Assembly: GCA_030624325.1 (NCBI GenBank)
Contig: JAUXKJ010000001.1
Span: 1-14,147, forward strand
DNA: 14,147 nt
Reading direction: 5' to 3'
From: Nitrososphaerota archaeon
GTDB taxonomy: Archaea > Thermoproteota > Nitrososphaeria > Nitrososphaerales > Nitrosopumilaceae
Shown: positions 6,476 to 13,670 of the stretch, one piece after another
How the letters are laid out: each line of letters starts with the position of its first letter
Position numbering within the stretch: position 1 is the first letter of the stretch
Notes under the pieces: generated by a model
Database searches by the model: none
Told to the model about the DNA's origin: nothing
Seen by the model: only the letters and a program-made list of their open reading frames with translations
Position numbers and translations under genes: made by a program

Positions 6476-7828
6476 ATGAAAAAAGTACTCAAATGTGTTG
6501 ATGATAACTTTGATGGATTAGTTTCAAATTTACAACAATTGATTCGACAACCAAGTGTGTCTGCCAAAAATGAAGGAATAGATGAGTGTGCCATATTAGT
6601 TTCAAAAATTTTAAAAAAATCTGGAATACAATCACAAATTTTACGACTAAAGAAAGGGGTCGCATCAGTTGTTTTTGGAGAGGTGAAATCTAAACAAAAT
6701 CCGACAAAAACTCTTCTTTTCTATAATCATTATGATGTACAACCAGTTGAACCAATAGAATTATGGAAACACAAACCGTTTAGCGGAAAAATTGAAGGTA
6801 ACAAAATTTTTGGCAGAGGGTCAGCTGATGATAAAGGAGAATTAATTACAAGAATAAAGGCAGTTGAGGCTTATCTAAAAACAAACGGTGATGTTCCCTG
6901 CAATGTAAAGTTTGTAATTGAAGGTGAAGAGGAAACAGGTAGTGCGCATATTGATGATTATCTAAAAAAATACAAAAATAAATTTTCATGCGACGGAGTA
7001 ATTTGGGAATTTGGTTATGTCGATTCAAAAAATCGCCCAATCGTTGGTTTAGGAATGAAAGGTTTGTTATTTGTAGAGCTAACAAAAAAAGAATCTGTAC
7101 GAGATGCTCATTCTAGCCTAGCAGTAATTATCAAAAATCCCGCATGGCGACTAATTGAAGCAGTAAAAACATTACGAAATTCAGAAGGAAAAATTTTGAT
7201 CAAGGACTGGTATAAAGAAGTCCAACCCTTGACCAGCTCCGAAATCAAATTGATCAAGGCAGAACCTTTTGATGATATTGCATTCAAAAAAGAATTTGGA
7301 ATTAAGGATTTTGTCAACTCTAAAAAAGGATTTGAAGTAAAAAAGGCCCTTGTAGGTGATCCAACTTGCAATATTGCTGGATTCATTTCTGGTTACTCAG
7401 GAAAAGGAGCTAAAACGGTTCTTCCTGGAGAGGCACTAGTCAAAATTGACTTTAGATTGGTTCCTAAAATGGATCCCAAAAAACAGGTATTGCGACTAAA
7501 GCAACATTTGAAATCAAAAGGATTTGGAGACATTAAACTCAAAGTATACCACGGAGAAGCAGCTGCAAAAACAGATCCCTCTCATCCTTTCGTAGATAAT
7601 GTAAAAACATCCGCTGATGAAATTTTTGGAAAGTCTATTCTCAATGTTTCAAATCCAGGAACCGGTCCTATGCATTCATTTGTAAATATTCTCAAAGCCC
7701 CCTGTGTTTCTATCGGGAGTACCTACATTTTTTCAAGAATTCATTCTCCAAATGAATTTGCTAGAATGGATTTATTGAAAAAAACAACAAAGTGTATTTG
7801 TCTTATTATGGATAAATTTTCAAATTAA
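6476..7828 (+). CDS. M20-family metallopeptidase (dipeptidase/deacylase)
   Basis: A 450-residue cytoplasmic zinc hydrolase of the ArgE/DapE/ACY1/CPG2/CNDP (M20) family. The metal-site motifs are 'YNHYDVQP' (H85 ligand, D87), 'GRGSADDKG' (bridging D118), 'EGEEETGS' (E152 as general base, E153 as ligand) and C-terminal 'IHSPNE' (H423). The dimerisation domain contains 'SVRDAHSS' (H212), matching the DLHS-type histidine of the family. The region where the third-strand metal ligand is expected reads 'WEFGYVDS', so either E178 or D183 must serve. The 'HYDVQP...W...PF' pattern favours the dipeptidase (CNDP-like) branch over ArgE or DapE, but the true substrate cannot be told from sequence. Start ATG, 4 bases after the dehydratase gene. 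Confidence 0.88.
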   Translation: MKKVLKCVDDNFDGLVSNLQQLIRQPSVSAKNEGIDECAILVSKILKKSGIQSQILRLKKGVASVVFGEVKSKQNPTKTLLFYNHYDVQPVEPIELWKHKPFSGKIEGNKIFGRGSADDKGELITRIKAVEAYLKTNGDVPCNVKFVIEGEEETGSAHIDDYLKKYKNKFSCDGVIWEFGYVDSKNRPIVGLGMKGLLFVELTKKESVRDAHSSLAVIIKNPAWRLIEAVKTLRNSEGKILIKDWYKEVQPLTSSEIKLIKAEPFDDIAFKKEFGIKDFVNSKKGFEVKKALVGDPTCNIAGFISGYSGKGAKTVLPGEALVKIDFRLVPKMDPKKQVLRLKQHLKSKGFGDIKLKVYHGEAAAKTDPSHPFVDNVKTSADEIFGKSILNVSNPGTGPMHSFVNILKAPCVSIGSTYIFSRIHSPNEFARMDLLKKTTKCICLIMDKFSN

Positions 7829-7887
7829 GTTTGCTACGATAATTTTAGGTAGAAAGGACTTTATTCTACTCCAAAACCAGTGGAACC

Positions 7888-8487
7888 ATGTCATACATGT
7901 ACATGCCTGGTGCTACAGCCGTAGGAATAACATATGATCAAGGCGTAGTTTTTGCTAGCGAACGTAGAATTGCATATGGTAATTTTCTAGTAAGCAAATC
8001 CACAAAGAAAACTTTTCAACTTACCCCAAAGGTAGGCGCTGCATGTGCAGGTTTAGTAGCAGACATGCAAATTTTATCACTTCAAATTTCTGCTCTAGCT
8101 AAAATTCGATATTTGGAGATTAAACGAGAGATTCCACCAAACTCTATTGCAAAAATGATGTCAAATATGATGTACGAAAGAAGGTTCTTTCCACTGTTAA
8201 CTCAAGTGATCGTAGGCGGCGTTGTAGACAAGCCATCCATCTATACATTAGACCCGTTAGGTTCAGTACTTCCAGATGAGTATGCAGCAGTTGGTACAGG
8301 AGCTGAAATGGCTCTAGGAGTTTTAGATCCACAATTCAAAGAAAAGATGACAGAACAAGATGCAAAAGAACTTGCTATAAAATCAATTCGCTCAGCTAGT
8401 TTGAGAGATTCTTTTAGTGGTGATGGTATTGACGTGCTAGTAATCAACAACGAAGGCTCAAAAATGACTAGTGAAAAAATAAACTAA
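7888..8487 (+). CDS. psmB: Proteasome beta subunit lacking the catalytic Thr1
   Basis: A 199-residue 20S proteasome beta-type subunit; beta subunits form the two inner rings of the chamber that degrades unfolded proteins. It has an eight-residue leader (MSYMYMPG) and then 'ATAVGI', which aligns with the canonical mature start 'TTTVGI'. The position of the nucleophilic Thr1 is therefore Ala (residue 9, codon GCT at 7912-7914). The supporting residues are kept: E25 (Glu/Asp17), K41 (Lys33), and 'RDSFSGDGIDV', which carries the Asp166/Ser169 equivalents. The next Thr (residue 10) falls at canonical position 2. It should be a non-catalytic structural subunit working with a second, active beta subunit encoded elsewhere, as in Sulfolobus-type archaea with two beta genes. 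CTTTATTCTA before the ATG may be the TATA box of a leaderless message. Confidence 0.93.
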   Translation: MSYMYMPGATAVGITYDQGVVFASERRIAYGNFLVSKSTKKTFQLTPKVGAACAGLVADMQILSLQISALAKIRYLEIKREIPPNSIAKMMSNMMYERRFFPLLTQVIVGGVVDKPSIYTLDPLGSVLPDEYAAVGTGAEMALGVLDPQFKEKMTEQDAKELAIKSIRSASLRDSFSGDGIDVLVINNEGSKMTSEKIN

Positions 8488-8960
8488 TCTCGAATATCTT
8501 TACCTGCTTCCCAGTACTGATCAGAAACATAATGCAAATTTTTTATAATTTCGCCCTTACTTAGAGAATCCATCTCTTTGCTAGAAACGCAAGATTTTCC
8601 AACTGCTAAAAATTTGTTTTTTGATTCTTCTACCACACACACAATATCATCAATTTCAAAATCTGAATATTTTGTAATTCCTGGTCTCATAACATTAGCA
8701 CCGTTACACATGAATTTGACAGCTCCCATATCGACTGTTACCTTTGGAAATTTCTCAAGAATCGCAGTTTCTGAAAGAAATGGGAGATAGGTATTTCCTA
8801 TTTTTAGTGCCTTTATTCCATTTCCAGTAACTAGGATGAATTCCTCATCCAAGTAATGAAATTTTAGATTTTTTATTTTTGGTAGCTCAAACTTCCATTG
8901 AGTTGAAATCTCTTTAATCACTGCAGCAGACTCACTTTTAGAAATAAGATTTGATTTCAA
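8484..8960 (-). CDS. Archaeal PUA-domain RNA-binding protein (MCT-1/Tma20-like)
   Basis: A 158-residue protein with an N-terminal pre-PUA part (about 1-75) and a C-terminal PUA domain (about 76-155). The PUA core is visible in 'VTVDMGAVKFMCNGANVMRPGI', followed by 'DIVCVVEESKNKFLAVGKS'. The arrangement matches archaeal homologues of the translation factors MCT-1/Tma20/eIF2D N-terminal region; this relation suggests tRNA or ribosome binding, but the archaeal role is not established. It starts at TTG, overlapping the homoserine dehydrogenase stop in TTGA (8957-8960), so its translation is probably coupled to hom. Its stop overlaps the convergent psmB stop by four bases, leaving no intergenic space at that end. 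The ending 'DQYWEAGKDIRD' is typical of these short PUA proteins. Confidence 0.82.
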   Translation of the reverse strand: MKSNLISKSESAAVIKEISTQWKFELPKIKNLKFHYLDEEFILVTGNGIKALKIGNTYLPFLSETAILEKFPKVTVDMGAVKFMCNGANVMRPGITKYSDFEIDDIVCVVEESKNKFLAVGKSCVSSKEMDSLSKGEIIKNLHYVSDQYWEAGKDIRD

Positions 8961-9967
8961 AGCTTGGAAATCTCTTGTCTTATGTCAATTAAATCGCGCA
9001 AAATTGAGCTACCTGTCTCCATTCCACCTGCTCCCCGTCCAATTATCGTTTGAGTTCCTGAATGTTCTGAAGTAAAGGAAATTGCATTTAGTGTGCCATT
9101 CACGCATAGCGGGTCGTCTAGCGAAATTTCTTTAGGCTCTACGACTAGATCTTTATCACACGAGGCAATGAGCTTTATTGCGGAATTTTTTTTGGCTGCA
9201 TTTTTTATATCCGATGTAGTCACATTACGAATTCCAGTACGTTTGATATCTGGCATTGTTACTTTGAGATCCATTATCCAGTTTGCAAGTATTACAAGCT
9301 TTGCTGCCGCATCAAGTCCATCCAAATCAAGTGATTCATCGGCTTCTACATATCCTCTTTTTTTTGCATCACCTAATGCCTCATTAAATGACATTCCTTT
9401 TTCCATGTTGGTTAGAATGTAATTTGTCGTTCCATTGAGTATTCCAGCAAATGATGAAATTCTTTCTCCCCTTAGACTATTTTTTGCATAATCTAGAATT
9501 GGGGTGCCTCCTCCTACTGTTCCACTAAACCTTAACAAAACCTGATTGTATGTGGCAAGCTCCATTAGTGATGGAAATGCAATTGCTAATGGGCCTTTAT
9601 TTACCGAAATGACATGCAAACCATGTTTCATCGCAGTAGTTATGTTAGTCATTCCAGGTTCTGCATCTTTATAATTACTTGGAGTGGCTTCAACTAAAAC
9701 ATCGGCTTCTAGATTGTTTATCAAATCTAAACCTGTTTGATTGTTTTTTGTTTTGTTGTATTTTTTTACAGTTCCATATTTTTTTTTGACCTCCATTAGC
9801 TTGTTTAAATCCAAACCAGACCTATCTTCTGCACTACCACCGCTATCTATGACCCCAACAAGTCTTGGTTTCATTCCATATCTAGCATAAAGATCATCTG
9901 ATCTTGACTCTAACAATTTAACTAGACTTTGGCCTACAACTCCAAATCCACTTAATATTATTCTCAA
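8957..9967 (-). CDS. hom: Homoserine dehydrogenase
   Basis: A 336-residue NAD(P)-dependent enzyme that reduces aspartate semialdehyde to homoserine, the branch point to threonine and methionine. The Rossmann motif is 'GFGVVG' at 7-12. 'VNKGPLA' (K124), 'GTVGGGTP' (149-156) and 'ILNGTTNYIL' are typical. The catalytic signature is 'YVEADESLDLDGLDAAAKL' (206-224), with E208, D214, D219 and K223 all present. The protein ends after the catalytic domain, with no ACT domain, so feedback by threonine through an ACT domain is not expected. It starts at TTG; no in-frame ATG precedes it. The PUA gene overlaps its end by four bases. It is separated from msrB by 64 bases and may have its own promoter there, though I see no clear TATA box. 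Confidence 0.95.
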   Translation of the reverse strand: MRIILSGFGVVGQSLVKLLESRSDDLYARYGMKPRLVGVIDSGGSAEDRSGLDLNKLMEVKKKYGTVKKYNKTKNNQTGLDLINNLEADVLVEATPSNYKDAEPGMTNITTAMKHGLHVISVNKGPLAIAFPSLMELATYNQVLLRFSGTVGGGTPILDYAKNSLRGERISSFAGILNGTTNYILTNMEKGMSFNEALGDAKKRGYVEADESLDLDGLDAAAKLVILANWIMDLKVTMPDIKRTGIRNVTTSDIKNAAKKNSAIKLIASCDKDLVVEPKEISLDDPLCVNGTLNAISFTSEHSGTQTIIGRGAGGMETGSSILRDLIDIRQEISKL

Positions 9968-10031
9968 TGTTTCTCAATTCCGTAAAATACCATCTCATCT
10001 AATGAGTTTTTGCTTGTCATTTTATGAAATA

Positions 10032-10436
10032 TTACTCATCTTTTTTGTCGAGGTCTAGAGAAATTGAATTAATACAATAACGTAAATTCGTTGGTGTAGG
10101 ACCATCATTGAATACATGTCCTAAATGTGCACCACATTTGTTACACATTACTTCTGTTCTAACCATTCCAAAATCAGTATCACTTTGACATTCTACATTA
10201 TCTTTACCGATTGGTTGCCAAAAACTTGGCCAACCAGTTCCTGAATCAAACTTTGTATCTGAATCAAATAATTCATTTCCACAACATGAACATTTGTAGA
10301 CGCCTTTTTCTTTACAATCGTGATATTTTCCTGTAAATGCAGGTTCTGTGTCTTTTTTTCTACAAAACCTATATTGATCTGGCGAAAGCTCGCGTTTCCA
10401 TACTTCATCGGTTTTTTTATTTTTGTTTTCAGACAT
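10032..10436 (-). CDS. msrB: Peptide methionine-(R)-S-oxide reductase MsrB
   Basis: A 134-residue repair enzyme that reduces the R form of methionine sulfoxide in proteins. Zinc is held by C49 and C52 ('CSCCG') and C98 and C101 ('CNKCG'). The catalytic cysteine is C121 in 'LRYCINS'. 'FDSGTGWPSFWQP' and 'GHVFNDGP' are further family marks. The loop before the catalytic strand reads 'PTPTNLRYC' where many homologues have Gly or Lys in place of Asn. The ATG at 10436 is chosen as start; a TTG two codons upstream (10442) would overlap the thyX-like stop as TTGA and is a possible alternative. It lies directly downstream of the ThyX-like gene and is very likely co-transcribed with it. Confidence 0.95.
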   Translation of the reverse strand: MSENKNKKTDEVWKRELSPDQYRFCRKKDTEPAFTGKYHDCKEKGVYKCSCCGNELFDSDTKFDSGTGWPSFWQPIGKDNVECQSDTDFGMVRTEVMCNKCGAHLGHVFNDGPTPTNLRYCINSISLDLDKKDE

Positions 10437-10438
10437 TG

Positions 10439-12052
10439 TCAATACTTCCTTTTTTTCTCTTCAGTTCGTTTCTCAGATTCAAATCTTTCCAAATCATATT
10501 CTTTCATATCTGCAAACCTAATAATTTTACTTAGATTTGGGTGAATTCTTTTTATTTCTTTGAACATATCTTGTGCAACTTTTCTATAATCAGAATGTCC
10601 TTGAGGTACAGTTCTTAATTCAATCAAATGGCATGCTTCTCTAAGATTCAGATGCATAAAATAAGGATAATTGAATGCAAAGTTCACTACATACTGAGCT
10701 TGTTCTGGATATTTTTTTCGAATTTGGTCAAAAACTTCTTTTGATTTATACATGCAATCTTTGAATTCTTTGTCAATACCAAGAATTGTTATTTCTTTAG
10801 GCATTGCATAACCATGGTCTGTTGTAAGAAGTTGTCTTTCTAAAGTTAAAGCTCGATGTCTGTGAAAATCTCTAAACATTCCAAAATTATTAATCAAATC
10901 AAAAGTGTAATTGACCAACTCAAAGGATCTAGGAGGTCTATGGCGGCGATTTTTCCGAAGCTTTGAAAAAGATTCGATTATCTGATTTTTTTCGCTTTTT
11001 TTCATTTTTTTGACATTCAAGAGAATTTTTTGTAAAGGAATACTGGGAGATTGCTCATAAAAAATGCCTGCAATTACATTGTCCAAGGCATTTGCCTCAG
11101 AGTCGTAATTGGTTAATTTTGTGAGAGGTTTTTTTGGAATCTCTCCTTTGACATGCTTTTTTGATAGATTTGAAGCGGTTTTTTTAATTGATTGTAGATA
11201 GTTTTGCAAATATTTACCATATTTGTCATTTGAACGGCGAACAAATGACTTGATTGTAGAATCCAATTCCCTTTTTATTTTAGTTGCTAGATTTCGTTCT
11301 TCAGAAAGATTTGAGCTAAAAAGAATTGTTAAAAGATATTCAAACGCCCTACCATTTCCAATGATTCCAACATTTGTTAGTGTTGAAGCTGGCAATAATC
11401 CTCTAAGAATGTCAAGTGCTTTAGCTTTTGTTGAACCTCTGTAGATAATTTGTGCAGATTTGATATCTACTTCATCTTTGAGTTTTGAAAATAATTTTTC
11501 TTTACCTGTTGAATCTTTGAAAGTGTACTTTTCAATTGGATATTTTTCTCTAACATAAGAGATCATTGGTTCAATGTTTTTTGAATAAACATCAAAGTCT
11601 AAATTACATGCTTCCAAGTATTGATCTGCAAATTTTGATTTGATAATTTGCGGGTCTCTATAAAATTTGTATTTTCCGTTAACTTTTTTGTTCCAAGTAA
11701 CATACCTTGATGATTTTTCCAAATAGGATAAACCAATCCTTCTGTCTTCGATTTTTTTTACTGCTATATTTGATAGTCCTTCAATGGCAATTTGAGCACT
11801 TCCAAGCTCAGCTACGGAGTCATCTCCATATTCAATTAATATTCTATTGTAAAATTCTTCTCCTCTGTTCTTATTTTTTAAAAACTCGTCAATGAAAACT
11901 CTGCGCATACTTTTGTCTGTTCTACTATATCTTGACATCAAAGCGCCTCTGTCTACTTGTCTTGGAGTTGTTATAGCAAAGACAGAGTCGTCTGCGTTTG
12001 AGAAATGATCTAACAGAATCTTTTTTTCAGCTTTAGAAAACTCGTTTGACAA
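10439..12052 (-). CDS. Double-domain ThyX-like (flavin-dependent thymidylate synthase family) protein
   Basis: A 537-residue protein, about twice the length of ordinary ThyX. The N-terminal half (about 20-270) has '[11 protein letters not shown]', '[13 protein letters not shown]', then '[14 protein letters not shown]' (104-117), which aligns with the ThyX signature RHRxxSxNExSxRY but lacks the intact RHR, followed by 'LLPAS' and 'NGRAFEYL'. The C-terminal half (about 315-520) has an intact RHR at 398-400 ('[15 protein letters not shown]') but not the rest of the signature, then '[14 protein letters not shown]' and 'QGHSDYR', resembling the ThyX C-terminal nucleotide-binding helix. It is thus a tandem ThyX fold with the signature distributed over two halves. 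Whether it methylates dUMP is uncertain. The TTG start is supported by a TATA-like box at 12071-12082. A Lys/Glu-rich tail ends the protein. Confidence 0.82.
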   Translation of the reverse strand: MSNEFSKAEKKILLDHFSNADDSVFAITTPRQVDRGALMSRYSRTDKSMRRVFIDEFLKNKNRGEEFYNRILIEYGDDSVAELGSAQIAIEGLSNIAVKKIEDRRIGLSYLEKSSRYVTWNKKVNGKYKFYRDPQIIKSKFADQYLEACNLDFDVYSKNIEPMISYVREKYPIEKYTFKDSTGKEKLFSKLKDEVDIKSAQIIYRGSTKAKALDILRGLLPASTLTNVGIIGNGRAFEYLLTILFSSNLSEERNLATKIKRELDSTIKSFVRRSNDKYGKYLQNYLQSIKKTASNLSKKHVKGEIPKKPLTKLTNYDSEANALDNVIAGIFYEQSPSIPLQKILLNVKKMKKSEKNQIIESFSKLRKNRRHRPPRSFELVNYTFDLINNFGMFRDFHRHRALTLERQLLTTDHGYAMPKEITILGIDKEFKDCMYKSKEVFDQIRKKYPEQAQYVVNFAFNYPYFMHLNLREACHLIELRTVPQGHSDYRKVAQDMFKEIKRIHPNLSKIIRFADMKEYDLERFESEKRTEEKKRKY

Positions 12053-12070
12053 TAAAGATCGAAGTTTTCT

Positions 12071-12082
12071 AATTATTAATAA
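12071..12082 (-). promoter_or_regulatory. TATA-like box of the ThyX-like gene
   Basis: ATTATTAATAAT is a perfect palindrome centred about 25 bases before the TTG at 12052, the expected distance for a leaderless message. It lies in the 31-base gap after the 93-residue upstream gene, so the ThyX-like/msrB pair can be transcribed on its own. Confidence 0.45.
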
Positions 12083-12083
12083 T

Positions 12084-12365
12084 CTATCCTTTTTTTAGCT
12101 GAATTAGATCTGATGCTGGAGTTTTTTGCATTCCTTTAGCTTGCCATCTAAGTAAAACTTCTTTTAAGGAATTTGCATCTTCTTCGCTTTCAGTATACAT
12201 TAACATTGTAAGCCATCTTCCATTTCCAGCTTTACCCCCCACAGAATTCATCCAAAAATCAGTTGGAAGTGTGTTCATTGCTTTGTTTTCAGGATCACGA
12301 GAAATATCCGTCCAGCGTTTTGAAACAAACTGCAAAACTTGTTCCATTTCTTCTTTCCCTATCAT
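12084..12365 (-). CDS. Small conserved-looking protein of unknown function
   Basis: A 93-residue soluble protein that I do not recognise. It is rich in aromatic residues for its size, with tryptophans in 'KRWTDIS', 'DFWMNS', 'GRWLTMLMY' and 'LRWQAKGM', and has a Gly-rich turn '[10 protein letters not shown]'. The pattern suggests a compact alpha-beta fold (helix, strand 'WLTMLMYTE', helix '[14 protein letters not shown]'). No catalytic motif, signal peptide or membrane helix is visible. The ATG at 12365 is preferred as start because the TATA-like box at 12391-12400 places transcription start near 12368; a TTG at 12371 would lie upstream of that. It precedes the ThyX-like gene on the same strand and is divergent from cdvA. 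Its composition fits its neighbours, so recent transfer is not suggested. Confidence 0.72.
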   Translation of the reverse strand: MIGKEEMEQVLQFVSKRWTDISRDPENKAMNTLPTDFWMNSVGGKAGNGRWLTMLMYTESEEDANSLKEVLLRWQAKGMQKTPASDLIQLKKG

Positions 12366-12390
12366 TGTCAATCCAAGGAATCTTTTAGAA

Positions 12391-12400
12391 TTTTAAAATT
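12391..12400 (-). promoter_or_regulatory. TATA-like box for the 93-residue protein gene
   Basis: The stretch TTTTAAAATT is centred about 30 bases upstream of the ATG at 12365 on the minus strand, fitting a leaderless transcript. Confidence 0.45.
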
Positions 12401-12470
12401 CCGATAGGCGTGGAAATTGGCTTGGTTAAATTGTTCTTACAAAAACTCGAAACCTTGTTCACACATTGTT

Positions 12471-12482
12471 GGTTATATTTAA
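12471..12482 (+). promoter_or_regulatory. TATA-like box of cdvA
   Basis: GGTTATATTTAA is the clearest TATA-like sequence in the window. Its centre is about 22 bases before the ATG at 12499, so transcription should start at or next to that ATG. The longer reading from a TTG at 12466 would place the promoter inside the gene and is therefore unlikely. Confidence 0.6.
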
Positions 12483-12498
12483 TCCAAAATTCTTGTCT

Positions 12499-13377
12499 AT
12501 GAGCAACGACGAGACCGAAATTATCGGAAAAAAAGTCAAAGACATGTATGGTACACACATAGGAAAAGTGGTAGGTACTATAACTGACATCGATGGGAGC
12601 ATTCAAACAGTTGGAATTGACTGTGGTTCAGAGGGATTAAGACAAATTCCATTTGATCAATTAGTTGTCCAAAACGATGTGGTTATTTTCATACCAAAGT
12701 GGAGACTTGACTCACAACGTCTACTTCGAGAAAAAGGTTTGACTCTTCGTCGTCTAAAGGCTCTGATTGATCTAGTTTCTGAAAATGATGACATGAAAGA
12801 ATCAGCAGAAATGCTACATGAAAAATACAAATCAAAACTTCTATCATTAGATGAAACTGAAAAAGAAATCAAAGCCTTACTAGATAGCCGAACCACAGAG
12901 TTAGATGAACAAATGAAATCAGTAAAGATGCTGATTTTTGATGCAAAAATACAATACAAGAGCAACGAAATTTCTGAAACAATGTTTGAATCTGTCAAGA
13001 CACAAACAACTGACTTGGTAGAACACATTACTCATGAAAAAGCAGAAATTTCAAATGTTCAAAGACGTTTGGATGACCTTTCAATGGATGTTCAAACAAC
13101 TGAAGCACCAAGACAACAACTTCAAGATGAAGCTGTTTCTTATTTAGGAAACCAAGATGAATCAGAAATTCAAGCCAAACTACCTGAGGTTCCTATTCAA
13201 GAATCAAGTGAACCGTCGCAAGACCCAATTGCGCCGATACCACAAACATCTGAACCTGCACCACAACCAGTGGCCCCAGTACCAGAAACAATGCCAGTAA
13301 ATCCTAGTATACCTTCTGAGGATTCTGAAAAAAAATCTAATGAATCAGATTGGCTTTCTAGAATGGAAGCACAGTAG
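12499..13377 (+). CDS. cdvA: Cell division protein CdvA (PRC-barrel, coiled coil)
   Basis: A 292-residue protein with the three-part plan of CdvA, the archaeal membrane-associated scaffold that recruits ESCRT-III (CdvB) to the division site. Residues about 5-70 form a PRC barrel ('IIGKKVKDMYGTHIGKVVG' through 'VVIFIPKWRLDS'). Residues about 75-200 are helical coiled coil with two similar helix-hairpin stretches around 95-115 and 150-175. A Pro/Ser-rich linker (about 228-275) contains a near repeat, 'PIAPIPQT' and 'PVAPVPET', and ends in a short conserved-looking tail 'NESDWLSRMEAQ', where the ESCRT-III-binding peptide of CdvA would lie. The ATG is chosen over an in-frame TTG 33 bases upstream because that TTG precedes the TATA box. 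cdvB and cdvC are not adjacent. If not CdvA, it is another PRC-barrel coiled-coil protein. Confidence 0.75.
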   Translation: MSNDETEIIGKKVKDMYGTHIGKVVGTITDIDGSIQTVGIDCGSEGLRQIPFDQLVVQNDVVIFIPKWRLDSQRLLREKGLTLRRLKALIDLVSENDDMKESAEMLHEKYKSKLLSLDETEKEIKALLDSRTTELDEQMKSVKMLIFDAKIQYKSNEISETMFESVKTQTTDLVEHITHEKAEISNVQRRLDDLSMDVQTTEAPRQQLQDEAVSYLGNQDESEIQAKLPEVPIQESSEPSQDPIAPIPQTSEPAPQPVAPVPETMPVNPSIPSEDSEKKSNESDWLSRMEAQ

Positions 13378-13383
13378 ACTATA

Positions 13384-13400
13384 CTAATTTTATTTTTTAT
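13384..13400 (+). terminator. T-rich probable terminator after cdvA
   Basis: The stretch after the cdvA stop contains TAATTTTATTTTTTATT, an archaeal-type T-rich termination signal in the orientation of cdvA. It merges into the first copy of the direct repeat at 13400. Confidence 0.4.
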
Positions 13401-13419
13401 TCGTAATTAATGTTAATTA
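13400..13419 (+). repeat. Direct repeat, copy 1
   Basis: TTCGTAATTAATGTTAATTA matches copy 2 at 13641-13660 in 17 of 20 positions. It lies between the convergent stops of cdvA and the small membrane protein gene. Confidence 0.4.
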
Positions 13420-13421
13420 GG

Positions 13422-13592
13422 CTATTTAGGTGGTCCCTTGTACACAAGGTAAGTAAAAAATAGTAAAACCCCCACTGCAAACAGAATGACCCCAACCAGA
13501 GTCATTCCCATTTCAGTCGGAATAAAAATAATACTTACACCAAAAATGACTATTACGATAGATGCAATTAGCAGAATGTTTTTTATTTTCAT
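13422..13592 (-). CDS. Small membrane protein, two predicted helices
   Basis: A 56-residue hydrophobic protein starting at ATG 13592 (MKIKN). Two membrane-spanning segments are evident: about residues 4-24 ('ILLIASIVIVIFGVSIIFI') and about 28-50 ('MTLVGVILFAVGVLLFFTYL'), joined by a short 'PTEMG' turn and closed by a basic 'VYKGPPK' tail. The Lys at both ends suggests that both termini face the cytoplasm. It belongs to no family I can name; tiny two-helix membrane proteins are common in thaumarchaeal genomes and many are uncharacterised. An in-frame GTG at 13607 would add five residues (MILFK), but ATG is preferred. It is convergent with cdvA, and copies 1 and 2 of the direct repeat flank it closely. 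Confidence 0.65.
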   Translation of the reverse strand: MKIKNILLIASIVIVIFGVSIIFIPTEMGMTLVGVILFAVGVLLFFTYLVYKGPPK

Positions 13593-13640
13593 TTTAAATA
13601 AAATCACGAATTTTTAGCGATTAAGTGTACCTATTGACAG

Positions 13641-13660
13641 TTCGTATCTAATGTAAATTA
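13641..13660 (+). repeat. Direct repeat, copy 2
   Basis: TTCGTATCTAATGTAAATTA. It shares ACAG directly upstream with copy 3, so that 20 of 23 positions match between 13637-13659 and 14087-14109. It lies between the start of the membrane protein gene and the stop of the 58-residue ORF. Confidence 0.45.
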
Positions 13661-13670
13661 AAAAAAATAA

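Noticed and set aside
9994..10011. CTCAT-CTA-ATGAG hairpin followed by T5, resembling a terminator
   Set aside because: The T-run is on the plus strand while both flanking genes are on the minus strand; the 5-bp arms are weak and could be chance.
10337..10544. Two plus-strand frames of 65-74 codons rich in Phe
   Set aside because: They are complements of the msrB and ThyX-like genes; no independent support.
12466..12498. N-terminal extension of CdvA from TTG
   Set aside because: The extension encodes residues over the TATA box; the ATG at 12499 fits the PRC-barrel start and promoter spacing.
12657..13028. 123-codon minus-strand frame
   Set aside because: It is a shadow of the CdvA coiled-coil region with Ser/Phe-rich composition and no motif.
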